Assembly (NCBI RefSeq): GCF_008087625.1
Contig: NZ_CP042997.1
Span: 3,472,001-3,536,000 of the forward strand
Source: Aquisphaera giovannonii
GTDB taxonomy: Bacteria > Planctomycetota > Planctomycetia > Isosphaerales > Isosphaeraceae
DNA: 64,000 nt
Reading direction: 5' to 3'
Part shown: piece after piece, positions 54,007-63,595 of the stretch
How positions within the stretch are numbered: the first letter of the stretch is position 1
Layout: each line of letters begins with the position of its first letter
The notes under the pieces: generated by a model
Database searches by the model: none
What the model was told of the DNA's origin: nothing
Seen by the model: only the letters and a program-made list of their open reading frames with translations
Position numbers and translations under genes: made by a program

Positions 54007-56931
54007 ATGATCTTCGACACCGACGACCCCCGGCTGACCGCCTTCGCCCTGGGCGAGCTCGACGCCGCCGAGGCGCGCGAGGTCGAGGCGCTCGTGGCCG
54101 AGAACGAGGACGCCCGCAAGTTCGTCGAGGAGATCCGCCAGACCAGCGCGTGGCTCGCCGAGGGCCTGAAGGCCGAGGGCGAGGCCGTCGCCGTGGTCTC
54201 GATCGCCCACCACCCGCTCATCGAGGCGACCCTCCAGGCCGCCGACGGCGACGCGAAAGGGGCGAGCCGGCCCTGGTGGCGGCGGAACTACGGCATGCTC
54301 TCGATGGCCGCGACCCTCCTCCTCGGCGGCACCGTCAGCCTGGTCACGTGGCGCACACTCGATGAGCGACGGCAGCGCGACGCGGCCCTCGTCGCGGAGG
54401 CGGCGCATGGTCGGGCCTACGCTCCGGCCCCCGCGGGCGCGGCCCGTGCCCCCGCCCCGGCCCCCGCGTCGCCGAAGCGGGCCCTCGCCGAGGCACCGGA
54501 AAGCGCCGCCGCGCCGAAGGATAGCGTCCCCCACGTGGTGAGGAGCAAGGCCGCCTTCGCGGAGAACGAGGCCATGCTCGCCACCGATGCCCCGGCCGCG
54601 GACAAGGCCTCCAAGCTGGTCGCCGCGCCTGAGCCGAGAGCTTCGCTGGCGCGGTCGTCACCCGCCCCGATTGCCGAGGCGGACGGGTTCGCCCTCGCTC
54701 CGGGGACGCGGCTGGGGGCCTCCGCGGCGGGCATGAGAGGCGCCGGGGGAGGCATGGGAGGCGCGGGAGGCATGGGAGGCTATGGCGGCGGCGGACGTTT
54801 CAACGGCCCGGCGGAGGGCATCGCCGCGTCGGGACGCGCCGGCCGGAGGGCCACCTCGCCGCCTGCTCCGGCCCCCTCGGGAGCCCGTGCCCAGTTTGGG
54901 GGCCTCGTCAAGCAGAAGGAATCGAAGGCGGAAGCTGGCCAGCAGATCGCCTCGTACGACCAGCAGAACGCCCAGGCCAGCCCGATGAACAACGCCGCCC
55001 AGGCGTCCAATTCCGGCCTCCCGGCGAAGGGCCCGTTCCAGCAGCGGCAGGCGGGCCTCGGATACTTCAATGAACGCCGGGACGCGAGTCAAGCTCCCGT
55101 GCCGGATCAGGCCGCCGGGTCCGGCAATGTCCCCTATGGCCGGGCCGCCTCGCCCATGGTCCCGTCCGCCCCGATGGTCGCCCAGGAGCCGCACGCCCCT
55201 GCGATGGCCGGCAAGCCGGACGCGCAGGCTCCGGTCGTGCGGTCCAGGGGCGAGATCAAAGAGCAGCGGGAGGCGCTGGGCGACGTGGCCGTCCAGGATC
55301 GTAAGAAGGATTCGGAAGCCGCCAAGGCTCCATCGACTTCCCCGGCTGAAGCGGCAAGGGGCGAGCCCGCGGATCGAAAGCCGGATCCGGAGGGCCGCGG
55401 GGCTGTTACAGCATTCCAAGAGGTCGACTTGGCGGCCGTTGCCGATCCCGAGGCGCCCCCCGCCCCGGCCGGGAACGACGCCTTCCCGCCCATCGTCGAA
55501 AACCCGTACGTCGTCGCCATGACCGAGCCGCTCTCCACGTTCTCGATAGACGTGGACACGGCGAGCTACGCGAACGTCCGGCGCTACCTCTTCCAGATGA
55601 ACCAGCTCCCGCCGCCGGACGCCGTCCGCCTCGAGGAGATGGTGAACTACTTCACCTACCAGGATCCCCCTCCGCCGCCGGGGAGCCCGGACCCGTTCGC
55701 CATCCACGCGGAGGTCGCCCGCTGCCCGTGGAATGCCGACCACCGGCTCGCCCGCATCGGCATCGCCGGCAAGCCGATCCTCCCGGCCGAGCGGCCGGCG
55801 GCGAACCTCGTCTTCCTGATCGACGTCTCCGGCTCGATGGCGGACTGGAACAAGCTGCCGCTCGTGAAGTACGGCCTCCAGCGGCTCGTCGAGCAACTCG
55901 GCGAGCGCGACCGGCTGGCGATCGTCGTCTACGCCTCGGCCTCCGGCGTCTACCTCACTTCGACCGCCTGCGACCCGGCCCACAAGCGGGAGATCCTCGC
56001 GAAGATCGACGAGCTCAAGGCCGACGGAAGCACGAACGTCGGCTCGGGCCTCCAGCAGTCCTACGACATCGCCGCGGCCCGGGAGAACTTCCGGCCCGAC
56101 GGCGTCAACCGCGTGATCCTGGCGACCGACGGCGACTTCAACGTCGGCATCACCGACCGCGTCCAGCTCCAGGAGCTGATCGCTGCCAAGGCGAAGAGCA
56201 AGGTCTTCCTGACCGTCCTCGGCTTCGGCATGGGGAACCTCAAGGACAACAACCTCGAGGCCCTGGCCGACAAGGGCAACGGCCACTACGCCTACATCGA
56301 CTCCACGGACGAGGCCGCCCGCGTGCTCGTCCGCCAGATGACCTCCACCCTCGTGACGATCGCCAAGGACGTGAAGGTCCAGGTGGATTTCAATCCGGCG
56401 AAGGTGGGCTCCTATCGGCTGATCGGCTACGAGGATCGCGCCATGCCCAACGCCGACTTCCGCAACGACGCCAAGGACGCCGGCGAGATCGGCGCGGGGC
56501 ACCACGTCACGGCCCTCTACGAGCTGGTCCCGCCCGACCAGGTCAAGGCATCGGAGCCCGGCAAGGCCGACGTCGCTTCTCGCTTCGTCAAGGAGCGCGA
56601 GCTCAGGGGCAACCTGCCGCAATCTTTCGACGTGAGCGTCCGCTACAAGAAGCCGAAGGACGACACCGTCGTCGAGATCAAGCAGTCCGTCACCGATCAG
56701 GGCCTCGACTACAGCCGCGCCTCCGACGACCTCAAGCTCTCCTCCGCCGTCGCCGGATTCGGACTCCTCCTGAGGCATTCCCCCTCGAAGGGCAACCTGA
56801 CCTACGACGCCGTCCTGGAGCTCGCCAATCCCACGCTCAGCTTCGACCCCTTCGGGGAGCGGAAGGAGTTCGTGGAGATGGTGAAGAAGGCGAAGGGCCT
56901 CGCGGCTCCCCCCGCGTTCCCCGCCCCTTAA
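54007..56931 (+). CDS. Membrane anti-sigma-like / VWA / DUF3520 fusion protein
   Basis: A 974-residue protein. Residues 1-75 are an anti-sigma-type helical region ([30 protein letters not shown]), with no zinc-binding HxxxCxxC. A helix at 95-115 spans the membrane. A Pro/Ala/Gly/Gln-rich linker (about 120-490) follows. The YfbK-type VWA-N region (about 502-590), a VWA domain (about 600-775) with the metal motif DVSGS, and a C-terminal DUF3520 domain (about 790-965) complete it. The extracellular VWA part can sense a ligand and the inner part can hold the ECF sigma factor. Confidence 0.9.
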   Translation: MIFDTDDPRLTAFALGELDAAEAREVEALVAENEDARKFVEEIRQTSAWLAEGLKAEGEAVAVVSIAHHPLIEATLQAADGDAKGASRPWWRRNYGMLSMAATLLLGGTVSLVTWRTLDERRQRDAALVAEAAHGRAYAPAPAGAARAPAPAPASPKRALAEAPESAAAPKDSVPHVVRSKAAFAENEAMLATDAPAADKASKLVAAPEPRASLARSSPAPIAEADGFALAPGTRLGASAAGMRGAGGGMGGAGGMGGYGGGGRFNGPAEGIAASGRAGRRATSPPAPAPSGARAQFGGLVKQKESKAEAGQQIASYDQQNAQASPMNNAAQASNSGLPAKGPFQQRQAGLGYFNERRDASQAPVPDQAAGSGNVPYGRAASPMVPSAPMVAQEPHAPAMAGKPDAQAPVVRSRGEIKEQREALGDVAVQDRKKDSEAAKAPSTSPAEAARGEPADRKPDPEGRGAVTAFQEVDLAAVADPEAPPAPAGNDAFPPIVENPYVVAMTEPLSTFSIDVDTASYANVRRYLFQMNQLPPPDAVRLEEMVNYFTYQDPPPPPGSPDPFAIHAEVARCPWNADHRLARIGIAGKPILPAERPAANLVFLIDVSGSMADWNKLPLVKYGLQRLVEQLGERDRLAIVVYASASGVYLTSTACDPAHKREILAKIDELKADGSTNVGSGLQQSYDIAAARENFRPDGVNRVILATDGDFNVGITDRVQLQELIAAKAKSKVFLTVLGFGMGNLKDNNLEALADKGNGHYAYIDSTDEAARVLVRQMTSTLVTIAKDVKVQVDFNPAKVGSYRLIGYEDRAMPNADFRNDAKDAGEIGAGHHVTALYELVPPDQVKASEPGKADVASRFVKERELRGNLPQSFDVSVRYKKPKDDTVVEIKQSVTDQGLDYSRASDDLKLSSAVAGFGLLLRHSPSKGNLTYDAVLELANPTLSFDPFGERKEFVEMVKKAKGLAAPPAFPAP

Positions 56932-57130
56932 TACTCAACTTCCCCCCTTCCATCCCCGACCCAGTCGCGGCCGGGGATGGAGCGGGCGAAGCAGGTTGTG
57001 CCCTCCCCAGACTCTCCTCATTCCTCTCTTCTCGTCTCGTCCTCTCTCCTCTCCTCCCCGTCTTCTCTCCTCGTCTTCCCCTCTTCTCTTCCGGTCTTCT
57101 CTGTGCCCTCTGTGCCTCTGTGGTGAGTCC
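56932..57130. repeat. Polypyrimidine tract with GTGCCTCTGTGG motif
   Basis: Positions about 57005-57120 are almost pure C/T on the plus strand (TCTCCTC... units), then CTGTGCCCTCTGTGCCTCTGTGGTGAG. It lies between two convergent genes. The tract could form triplex DNA or act as a rho-independent pause. The tail motif resembles a dispersed repeat seen in many environmental bacteria. No gene. Confidence 0.55.
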
Positions 57131-58441
57131 TCAGTCCCGTACCTGCCCGTCGCCGAGGACGATCCACTTGCTGCTGGTGAGCTCGCGGAGCCCGCAGGGC
57201 CCTCGGGCGTGGTACTTGTCCGTGCTGATGCCGATCTCCGCGCCCAGGCCGAGCTCGCCGCCGTCGTTGAACCGGGTGCTGGCGTTGACCATCACCGCGG
57301 AGCTGTCCACCTCGGCCACGAACCTGCGGGCCGCGGCGACGTCGTTCGTGACGATCGACTCGGTGTGGGCCGACCCGTGGCGGGCGATGTGCTCGATCGC
57401 GTCGTCGATCGAGTCCACGACCCCGACGGCCAGGATCTTATCCAGGAACTCGGTGTCCCAGTCCTCGACCTTCGCCGGGACCATGGAGGGGACGATCGCC
57501 CGCGCCGCCTCGTCGCCGCGGAGCTCGACGCCGGCCTCGGCGAGCGCCTTCGCGGCCGCGGGCAGGAAGCCCGGGGCGATTGCCCGGTGGACGAGCAGGG
57601 TCTCGGCCGCGTTGCAGACGCCCGGGCGCTGGGCCTTGGCGTTGACGATGATCCGCGTCGCCATAGCGGCGTCGGCCGCCGAATCGACGTAGACCGTGCA
57701 GATCCCCTGGTAGTGCTTCATGACCGGCATCTTCGCCTCGGCGGCGACGCGGCGGATCAGGCTCTCGCCGCCGCGTGGGATCGCCAGGTCGATGAACTGC
57801 GGCAGCCCCAGGAGGATCCCGACGGCCTCGCGGTCCGTGGTCGGCACGAGCTGGATGGCGTGCTCGGGCAGGCCGCAGGCGGCCAGCTCGTCCGCGAGGA
57901 TCCGGTGCAGGGCCTTGTTGGAGTGGAGCGCCTCCTTGCCGCCGCGGAGGATTGCGGCGTTGCCGCTCTTGATGCAGAGCGCGGCGGCGTCCACCGTCAC
58001 GTTCGGCCGGCTCTCGTAGATCATGAAGATGACGCCGAGCGGCACTCGGACCTGGCTGACCTCCAGGCCGTTGGGCCGGCGCCCGCCGGAGATCACCTCG
58101 CCCACCGGATCGGGGAGGGCGGCGACCTCCTCGAGAGCGCCGGCGATGCCGTCGATCCGCTTCGCGTCCAGCCGGAGGCGGTCGATGGCCGCCGCGGAAA
58201 GGCCGTAGCCGGGGGCCGCGGCGATATCCTTCGCGTTGGCCTCGACGATCTCCGCGGACCGCTCGCGAAGCGCGCGGGCGGCGTTCCTCAGCCATCGGTT
58301 CCGCGAGGCGCCGCTGGTGACGGCCATCTTGCGGGCCGCGGCCTTCGCGTCGCCCGCCATCCGGCGGCAGAGCGACTCCAGGGAGCCGGCGTCCGATCCC
58401 GAAATCCCGCCGCTCGTCCTCTCGGCCACCTGACCGCTCAT
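57131..58441 (-). CDS. proA: Gamma-glutamyl phosphate reductase
   Basis: Reduces glutamyl-5-phosphate to the semialdehyde in proline synthesis. The 436-residue protein has [32 protein letters not shown], the catalytic Cys in [13 protein letters not shown], and the C-terminal [22 protein letters not shown]. No fused ProB kinase is present. Last gene of the recO-bamD-like-lptE-folP-proA run, whose ATG shares ATGA with the folP stop. Confidence 0.96.
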   Translation of the reverse strand: MSGQVAERTSGGISGSDAGSLESLCRRMAGDAKAAARKMAVTSGASRNRWLRNAARALRERSAEIVEANAKDIAAAPGYGLSAAAIDRLRLDAKRIDGIAGALEEVAALPDPVGEVISGGRRPNGLEVSQVRVPLGVIFMIYESRPNVTVDAAALCIKSGNAAILRGGKEALHSNKALHRILADELAACGLPEHAIQLVPTTDREAVGILLGLPQFIDLAIPRGGESLIRRVAAEAKMPVMKHYQGICTVYVDSAADAAMATRIIVNAKAQRPGVCNAAETLLVHRAIAPGFLPAAAKALAEAGVELRGDEAARAIVPSMVPAKVEDWDTEFLDKILAVGVVDSIDDAIEHIARHGSAHTESIVTNDVAAARRFVAEVDSSAVMVNASTRFNDGGELGLGAEIGISTDKYHARGPCGLRELTSSKWIVLGDGQVRD

Positions 58442-59289
58442 CGCGCTTCACTCCAGCCCCGGACCGCCGTCCAGACCTTGATCGCGTCCGACATCGCCGC
58501 CACGTCGTGGACCCTCGCCACGGCGGCACCCGCCTCGCAGGCCGCCAGCGACGAGACCGCGGAGGCGACCGCCCGGCCCCGGACGTCCCGGCCCGTGATG
58601 CTACCCAGGAACCCCTTCCGCGAGGTCCCGATCACGACCGCACACCCCAGGCTGGCAAACCGACCGAGATTCCGCAAGAGATCGAGGTTGTGGTCGAAGG
58701 CCTTGCCGAAGCCGATGCCCGGGTCCACCGCGATGTTCGCCCGGGGGATGCCTCGGGCCACGCACCACTCGATCCGCCCCTCCAGGAACGCGAGCACCTC
58801 GCCGACAACGTCGTCGTAACGCGGGTCGAGCTGCATCGTCCTCGGGTCGCCCTTCATGTGCATCAGGACGACGCCGGCGCCGGCCTCGGCGACGACCTCG
58901 GCCATCGCGGGATCCCCCCGCAGGGCGGTGACGTCGTTGACGATTGCCGCGCCCAGGCCGAGCAGTCGCCGGGCGACCTCGGCCTTGGAGGTGTCGATCG
59001 AGAGCGGGACGCCGGCCGACGTCGCGAGCGACTCGGCCACCGGGAGGAGCCTGCGCAGCTCCTCGTCGGCCGGCACGGGTTCGGAGCCGGGCCTCGTCGA
59101 TTCGCCGCCCAGGTCGAGGATGGACGCGCCCTCGGCGACGAGTTCCAGGGCATGGCGGGCGGCGGCATCGGCCGAGACCCGGCCGCCGTCGGAGAAGCTG
59201 TCCGGCGTGACGTTCACGATGCCCATGATCCGCGGCGTGGCGTCCCCGGCACCCACGATCGCCCGCCCGCGGGCTTTCCATTCGATCAT
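58438..59289 (-). CDS. folP: Dihydropteroate synthase
   Basis: Condenses DHPPP with p-aminobenzoate in folate synthesis. 283 residues with both signatures: [14 protein letters not shown] near residue 24 and [12 protein letters not shown], then DTSKAEV, VNDVTAL and GTSRKGFLG. It overlaps proA by 4 bases and starts 4 bases after the lptE-like gene. With the cyclo-ligase elsewhere in the window, two folate steps are represented. Confidence 0.96.
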   Translation of the reverse strand: MIEWKARGRAIVGAGDATPRIMGIVNVTPDSFSDGGRVSADAAARHALELVAEGASILDLGGESTRPGSEPVPADEELRRLLPVAESLATSAGVPLSIDTSKAEVARRLLGLGAAIVNDVTALRGDPAMAEVVAEAGAGVVLMHMKGDPRTMQLDPRYDDVVGEVLAFLEGRIEWCVARGIPRANIAVDPGIGFGKAFDHNLDLLRNLGRFASLGCAVVIGTSRKGFLGSITGRDVRGRAVASAVSSLAACEAGAAVARVHDVAAMSDAIKVWTAVRGWSEAR

Positions 59290-59293
59290 GTCG

Positions 59294-59887
59294 TCACGGC
59301 CCGTTCGATCCCTTCACGTCCGCCTCGTTGAACCACGGCTGCTCCATCATATCGACGACCTGCGTGGCCAGCCTCTGGTTCACGGCGTAGAAGGCGGTCA
59401 GCGACGTCTCGCCCGCCTCCGGCACGAAGTTCACCGTCTCCGAGACGATCGTCGGGCCCGCGCTCTTCTCCGCCTCGGTCGGCGGGTTGTGCGTCCACTT
59501 GACCGCCACCGTGACGGTGGTGTTGAGCTGGCGAGGGAGGTTGAAGGGGTTCTCGACGATGATGTTCTTGTTCTCGTAGTTGATGGTGCCCTCGAGGATC
59601 GTGTCCGCCCCCTCGGGGTTGCCGACGACCTTGTAGGGCGTCCGGTGCATGATCTCCTTCTGGATCATCTCCGTGAGGTTCAGGTTGAGGTCGCGGCGGA
59701 AGGTCCGGGTCTTGAGGACCGGGACGAAGACCGTCTTGACGCTCTTGTCGAACGGGGCCCGGATCGAGTAGCCGCAGCCGAGGGTGGCGGCGGGCAGGAG
59801 GGCCAGCGCGATCAGGCCCAGCCGCATGCCCGGCCCTCGCCCGCGCGTCCGCCGGACTCCCCCGCATCCTGTCGCACTGACGGGCAT
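59294..59887 (-). CDS. LptE-like LPS-assembly lipoprotein
   Basis: A 197-residue outer-membrane lipoprotein. The lipobox is LGCG after MRLGLIALALLPAAT, and the body (TVFVPVLKTRTFRRDLNLNLTEMIQKEIMHRTPYKVVGNPEGADTILEGTI) is the LptE/RplB fold. It pairs with LptD for LPS insertion. The ATG at 59887 has a good AAGGAGG at 9 bases; the ATG at 59827 would begin right at the signal peptide. It sits 4 bases before folP and 68 after the BamD-like gene, so outer-membrane assembly genes are clustered. Confidence 0.82.
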   Translation of the reverse strand: MPVSATGCGGVRRTRGRGPGMRLGLIALALLPAATLGCGYSIRAPFDKSVKTVFVPVLKTRTFRRDLNLNLTEMIQKEIMHRTPYKVVGNPEGADTILEGTINYENKNIIVENPFNLPRQLNTTVTVAVKWTHNPPTEAEKSAGPTIVSETVNFVPEAGETSLTAFYAVNQRLATQVVDMMEQPWFNEADVKGSNGP

Positions 59888-59955
59888 CTCCGTGCCCCTC
59901 CTTCCCCTTGGCGGGGCGAGGACGCCCCGCGGACGGAACACACCGGGCCGACGAG

Positions 59956-61407
59956 TCAACCCATGCCGCCGGGCATCGGCATGCCCATGCCCATGCCGCC
60001 CATGCCGCCGCCGGCGCCCCCGCCGGCGCCGCCGCCGAAATACGGGTCATTCGCGCCCGGCTGCGACATGATCTTGCTCGGAACCGTCGGCTTGCGGGGC
60101 ATCTTGGCGAGCGCGGCCAGCTCCGTCTTGGCCTTCACGGCCCAAGGGCTGGTGGGCCAGCGCTGGGGGATCTTGCCGAAGTAGAATTCCGCCGCCGGGA
60201 CGTACCCGGCTCGCTTGTAATACGCGCCGACGTTGAAACACTTCTCCGCTTCCGCGTCGTTGATCAGGTCCAGCGTGTGGAAGAGGCCGTCGAGGCTGGC
60301 CTGGCGGTCCGGGAAGGTCTTCGTCGTCTGGTAGACGAGCTCGCGGGCCTTGACCAGGCCGGAGCCGTCGTACTCGGGGCCGAGGTAGCCCTTGAGGCGG
60401 ACGTCGATCCCCTCGAGCTGCGCCTTCTGGACGAACGGGCTCTTGGGATGGGACTCGACGAGCTGGTCGTAATAGATGGCCGCGGACTCGTAGTCGCCGC
60501 TCTTCTTGTGGTACTCGGCGATCTCGAAGGCCGCGTCGTCGGCGAGCGCGCCGTCCGGGTCGTGATGGCGGACGTGCTCCAGCGCCTTGAGGCCGGTGCC
60601 CCTCGTGTCCAGGAGCGGCTGCTCGCCGGTGAAGTGCGTGTACCAGGCGAGCTTCGCCTCGGGCTTGGCGTTCGGGTCGCTCTGCGCGAGCCAGATCTGC
60701 GCCAGTGCGTACTCGCGGCTGACCAGCTTGTCGCGGAACTCGGTCCCGGGATAGTCGGCGATCAGCCTCTCGAAGCTGTCGTTCGCCCGCACGTATTTCT
60801 TCTGCTGATACTGGCTCTCCGCCAGGTAGAACTGGGCGGTCTCGCCCCAGTGCGTCCCCTTGCGGCTCTTGGCGACGGCCTTGCAGGCGGCCTCGGCCTC
60901 GGGGAACTTGCCCTGCTTGAAGAGGGCCAGCGCCTCCTGGAGCTCCTTGTCGGCCTCGGGGTTGGGCTTGGGGCGCATCATCGGCCGCCAGCCGTCGGAG
61001 CCGAGGATCAGGGAGGAGCCCGACCGGGACGCCGGGGAGGTGGAGGTCGCCTTGCTCTCCTCCGGCGCGTTGCTGCCGGCGGGGTTGAGCCAGCGGCCGA
61101 GGAGGGTGCGGGGGTCCTCCAGCTTGCTGGAGGCCGAGGCGGCCTTCTCCTCGTCGGTGAGCGGGCGAACCAGGCCCTTGTCCCGGCCCGCGCGCCACTG
61201 CGCGAACGGCACGTCGAGCCCCTGGCAGCCGGGTAGGAAGAGGCCGCAGGCCAGCGCCGCCGCGGGCAGCGAGAGCCGCCGGGCCGCCCGGAGGAGCCGC
61301 GCCGCGGGGGGCGTCACCGCCCGGGGGCGGGGCGACGGGCCGTCGCGGAGGGGGGTCGCGTCCGTTCGCCCTCGTCGGCCTCGGGCTCGGGGGGGGACCA
61401 GATCCAT
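59956..61407 (-). CDS. BamD-like TPR lipoprotein with Gly/Met-rich tail
   Basis: A 483-residue outer-membrane assembly-type lipoprotein. Lipobox LPGC (about residue 60) follows an Arg-rich N-terminus. TPR-like repeats (about 150-400: LFKQGKFPEAEAACKAVAKS, AQFYLAESQYQQKKYVRANDSFERLIADYPG, AAFEIAEYHKKSGDYESAAIYYDQLVESHPKSP) match YfiO/BamD. The last 30 residues are Gly/Met/Pro-rich (GGMGMGMPMPGG), which is not typical. It starts 5 bases after recO, implying coupling. The ATG at 61407 is taken because an upstream frame is shadow sequence. Confidence 0.85.
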   Translation of the reverse strand: MDLVPPRARGRRGRTDATPLRDGPSPRPRAVTPPAARLLRAARRLSLPAAALACGLFLPGCQGLDVPFAQWRAGRDKGLVRPLTDEEKAASASSKLEDPRTLLGRWLNPAGSNAPEESKATSTSPASRSGSSLILGSDGWRPMMRPKPNPEADKELQEALALFKQGKFPEAEAACKAVAKSRKGTHWGETAQFYLAESQYQQKKYVRANDSFERLIADYPGTEFRDKLVSREYALAQIWLAQSDPNAKPEAKLAWYTHFTGEQPLLDTRGTGLKALEHVRHHDPDGALADDAAFEIAEYHKKSGDYESAAIYYDQLVESHPKSPFVQKAQLEGIDVRLKGYLGPEYDGSGLVKARELVYQTTKTFPDRQASLDGLFHTLDLINDAEAEKCFNVGAYYKRAGYVPAAEFYFGKIPQRWPTSPWAVKAKTELAALAKMPRKPTVPSKIMSQPGANDPYFGGGAGGGAGGGMGGMGMGMPMPGGMG

Positions 61408-61412
61408 CTGGC

Positions 61413-62162
61413 TCAGACTCCCAGGTAAGGCCACAGCCTCGGGCGGTGGCCCAGGACATGGCTCATGACCGCGCCCACCGTCTGGCGGACCGCGCCGAGG
61501 CCCGGCGTGCGGGGCTCGAACGACAGCTCGCGCCAGGCCTGTCCGGGGCTGGCCAGGACACGAATCGCCTCGAGCGTCCTGCCCGAGACCGTCGCCACGT
61601 GGGGCTGGCCCGGCCGGCACGAGGTGCAGAGCACCCCTCCGGTGGCCAGGCCGAACGCCACGTCGCCCGAGGTGTCGACCTCGTTGCCGCAATGGGCGCA
61701 GAGGTCGAGCGCCGGCATGAAGCCGAGCTCGCGGAGGCAAGCCAGCTCGAACCGGAGCACCCTCCTCGCCCGCAGATCGGGCTCGCCCAGATGCCGCAGG
61801 GTGATCCTCGCCGCGTCGAACAGCTTGGGGTGCGGGTCGTGATAGTCCGTCAGGTCGGTCAGCAGTTCGGCGACGTAGTAGCCGGCATACAGGGCCGCCA
61901 GATCGCGGCGAAGAGATGCGAAGCGCTCGACAGGCGCGGCCTCCGTGAGGAGGTCCAGCGACTCCGACGCCTTGGGCAGGAGTACGATATCGGAAACGCC
62001 CAGCAGGTCAAGCCCACCCTGGAACGGGGACTTCAGCCGCCGCCCGCCCTTGGCCAGCGCCGCGACCTTACCCAGCTCCCTGGTGAAGAGCGTGACCACC
62101 AGGCTCGTCTCGAAGACATCCACGGCGCGGACCACCACCGCGAGCGAGCGATTCGCGGGCAC
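61413..62162 (-). CDS. recO: DNA repair protein RecO
   Basis: RecF-pathway mediator that anneals ssDNA and loads RecA. 249 residues: N-terminal OB-fold (about 1-80, ETSLVVTLFTRELGKVAALAKGGRRLKSPFQG), a helical domain and a zinc finger with Cys pairs LCAHCG and LCTSC. The GTG at 62162 is preceded by GGGAGGGG. First gene of the operon recO-bamD-like-lptE-like-folP-proA. Confidence 0.93.
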   Translation of the reverse strand: MPANRSLAVVVRAVDVFETSLVVTLFTRELGKVAALAKGGRRLKSPFQGGLDLLGVSDIVLLPKASESLDLLTEAAPVERFASLRRDLAALYAGYYVAELLTDLTDYHDPHPKLFDAARITLRHLGEPDLRARRVLRFELACLRELGFMPALDLCAHCGNEVDTSGDVAFGLATGGVLCTSCRPGQPHVATVSGRTLEAIRVLASPGQAWRELSFEPRTPGLGAVRQTVGAVMSHVLGHRPRLWPYLGV

Positions 62163-62328
62163 CCGATCCCCTCCCCCCGTCTGTCCGCGGGCGACGAACC
62201 CGGGCCCGCCGACCGATCATGGCGGGCCCCTCACGCCATGGTACACGGCGGACGTTATCATGGTGACCTCGGTTGCGCGGGGCGTCCGCCCCGGCCGCCG
62301 TCGGACGATCCAGCATGGGAGGTCGATC

Positions 62329-62829
62329 ATGGCCGAGTCGGACGCGGAAGTCGAAGTGCGGGCCCTCTTCGCGAGCCTGCTGGACGCCTGGAACCGCCGG
62401 GACGCCCGGGCCTTCGCGGCCCACTTCCGGCCGGACGGCGAGGCGATCGGCTTCGACGGGACCGCCATGAAAGGCCCCGACCAGATCGTCGCCAGTATCG
62501 AGCCGATCTTCGCGCACCACCTGACGGCGCGGTACGTGCCGATCGTCCGCTCCGTGCAGTCGCTGGGGGACCACGTCGCGATCCTCCGGGCCGTCGCCGG
62601 CATGGTCCCGCCCGGGCAGACCGACATCCACCCGGCCGTCAACGCCGTGCAGTCGCTCGTCGCGACGTCCGAGGGCGGCGGCTGGCGGATCGCCCTGTTC
62701 CAGAACACGCCCGCGGCCTATCACGGCCGGCCCGACCTGGTCGCGGGGCTCACCGAGGAGCTGCGCAGGGCCCTCCGTTTGCAGGAGGAGGGTGCGGCCG
62801 GCGAAGAAAGCGGCCGGGCCGCCGAATAG
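62329..62829 (+). CDS. SnoaL-like / SgcJ-type small-domain protein
   Basis: A 166-residue cytoplasmic protein with the NTF2-like fold of the SgcJ/EcaC group: VRALFASLLDAWNRRDARAFAAHFRPDGEAIGFDGTAMKG, with the typical WNRRD and FxxDG motifs, and WRIALFQNTPA at the end. Members are enzymes or ligand-binding proteins of unknown substrate. The ATG at 62329 has GGGAGG at 6 bases. Divergent from recO, 47 bases before the rhomboid gene. Confidence 0.88.
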   Translation: MAESDAEVEVRALFASLLDAWNRRDARAFAAHFRPDGEAIGFDGTAMKGPDQIVASIEPIFAHHLTARYVPIVRSVQSLGDHVAILRAVAGMVPPGQTDIHPAVNAVQSLVATSEGGGWRIALFQNTPAAYHGRPDLVAGLTEELRRALRLQEEGAAGEESGRAAE

Positions 62830-62876
62830 CTCCCGGGCGATCGCCCGTCCCGCACGCAGTCAGGAGTCGCAGTCCG

Positions 62877-63503
62877 ATGGCCGAACCTCCGAACACGATC
62901 CGCGACGAGATCCGCGGCGTCCTCGCCTTCGTCGGGACGATCTGGGCCGTCTACCTGCTGAGCTGGATCGTGCCCGGCATCGACCGCTTCGGGATCATCC
63001 CCCGGCACGCGATCGGGCTCGTCGGCATCCCGGCCATGCCGTTCCTCCACGGCAGCCTCGCCCACCTGGTGGGCAACACGATCCCGCTGATCGTCCTGCT
63101 CGTCCTGCTCGCCGGCTCACGGGCCGAGTCTTGGGAGGTCGTTGCCGCGATCGTCTTCCTGAGCGGGCTGCTGCTCTGGGTCTTCGGCCGCTCTTCCTAC
63201 GACGGGCACGCGGCGGTCCACATCGGCGCCAGCGGGCTGGTCTCGGGCCTGGCCGTGTTCCTCATCGTCGCCGGCCTCCTCGAGCAGCGCATCATCCCCC
63301 TGCTGATCGCCGTGCTCGTCGCCTTCCTGTACGGCGGCACCCTCATCTGGGGCCTGCTCCCCCGGCTCGGCTCCTCCGTCTCCTGGGACGGGCACCTCTG
63401 CGGCGCCGTGGCCGGGGGCCTCGTCGCCTACGCCCTCATCCGAGACACCGACGGCCGGCGGGCTACGCTGGCCAAGGCCCGCGCGGCCGACGAGCTCTCT
63501 TGA
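62877..63503 (+). CDS. Rhomboid family intramembrane serine protease
   Basis: A 208-residue protease with six helices. The active-site Ser lies in IGASGLVSG and the His in WDGHLCGAVAGG; the helix-1-2 HGSLAHLVGNTIPL is the L1-loop motif. It cuts within membrane helices. The ATG at 62877 lies 47 bases after the SnoaL-like gene and the C-terminal tail is short and basic. Confidence 0.93.
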   Translation: MAEPPNTIRDEIRGVLAFVGTIWAVYLLSWIVPGIDRFGIIPRHAIGLVGIPAMPFLHGSLAHLVGNTIPLIVLLVLLAGSRAESWEVVAAIVFLSGLLLWVFGRSSYDGHAAVHIGASGLVSGLAVFLIVAGLLEQRIIPLLIAVLVAFLYGGTLIWGLLPRLGSSVSWDGHLCGAVAGGLVAYALIRDTDGRRATLAKARAADELS

Positions 63504-63595
63504 ACGCGGGCGACGCCGGGGGGACAATCGCGTCCGGGCCGGCGACGGCGCGGCCCGCGATCGACCGTGACGGCCCGGATGCCAGAGTCGCCGAC

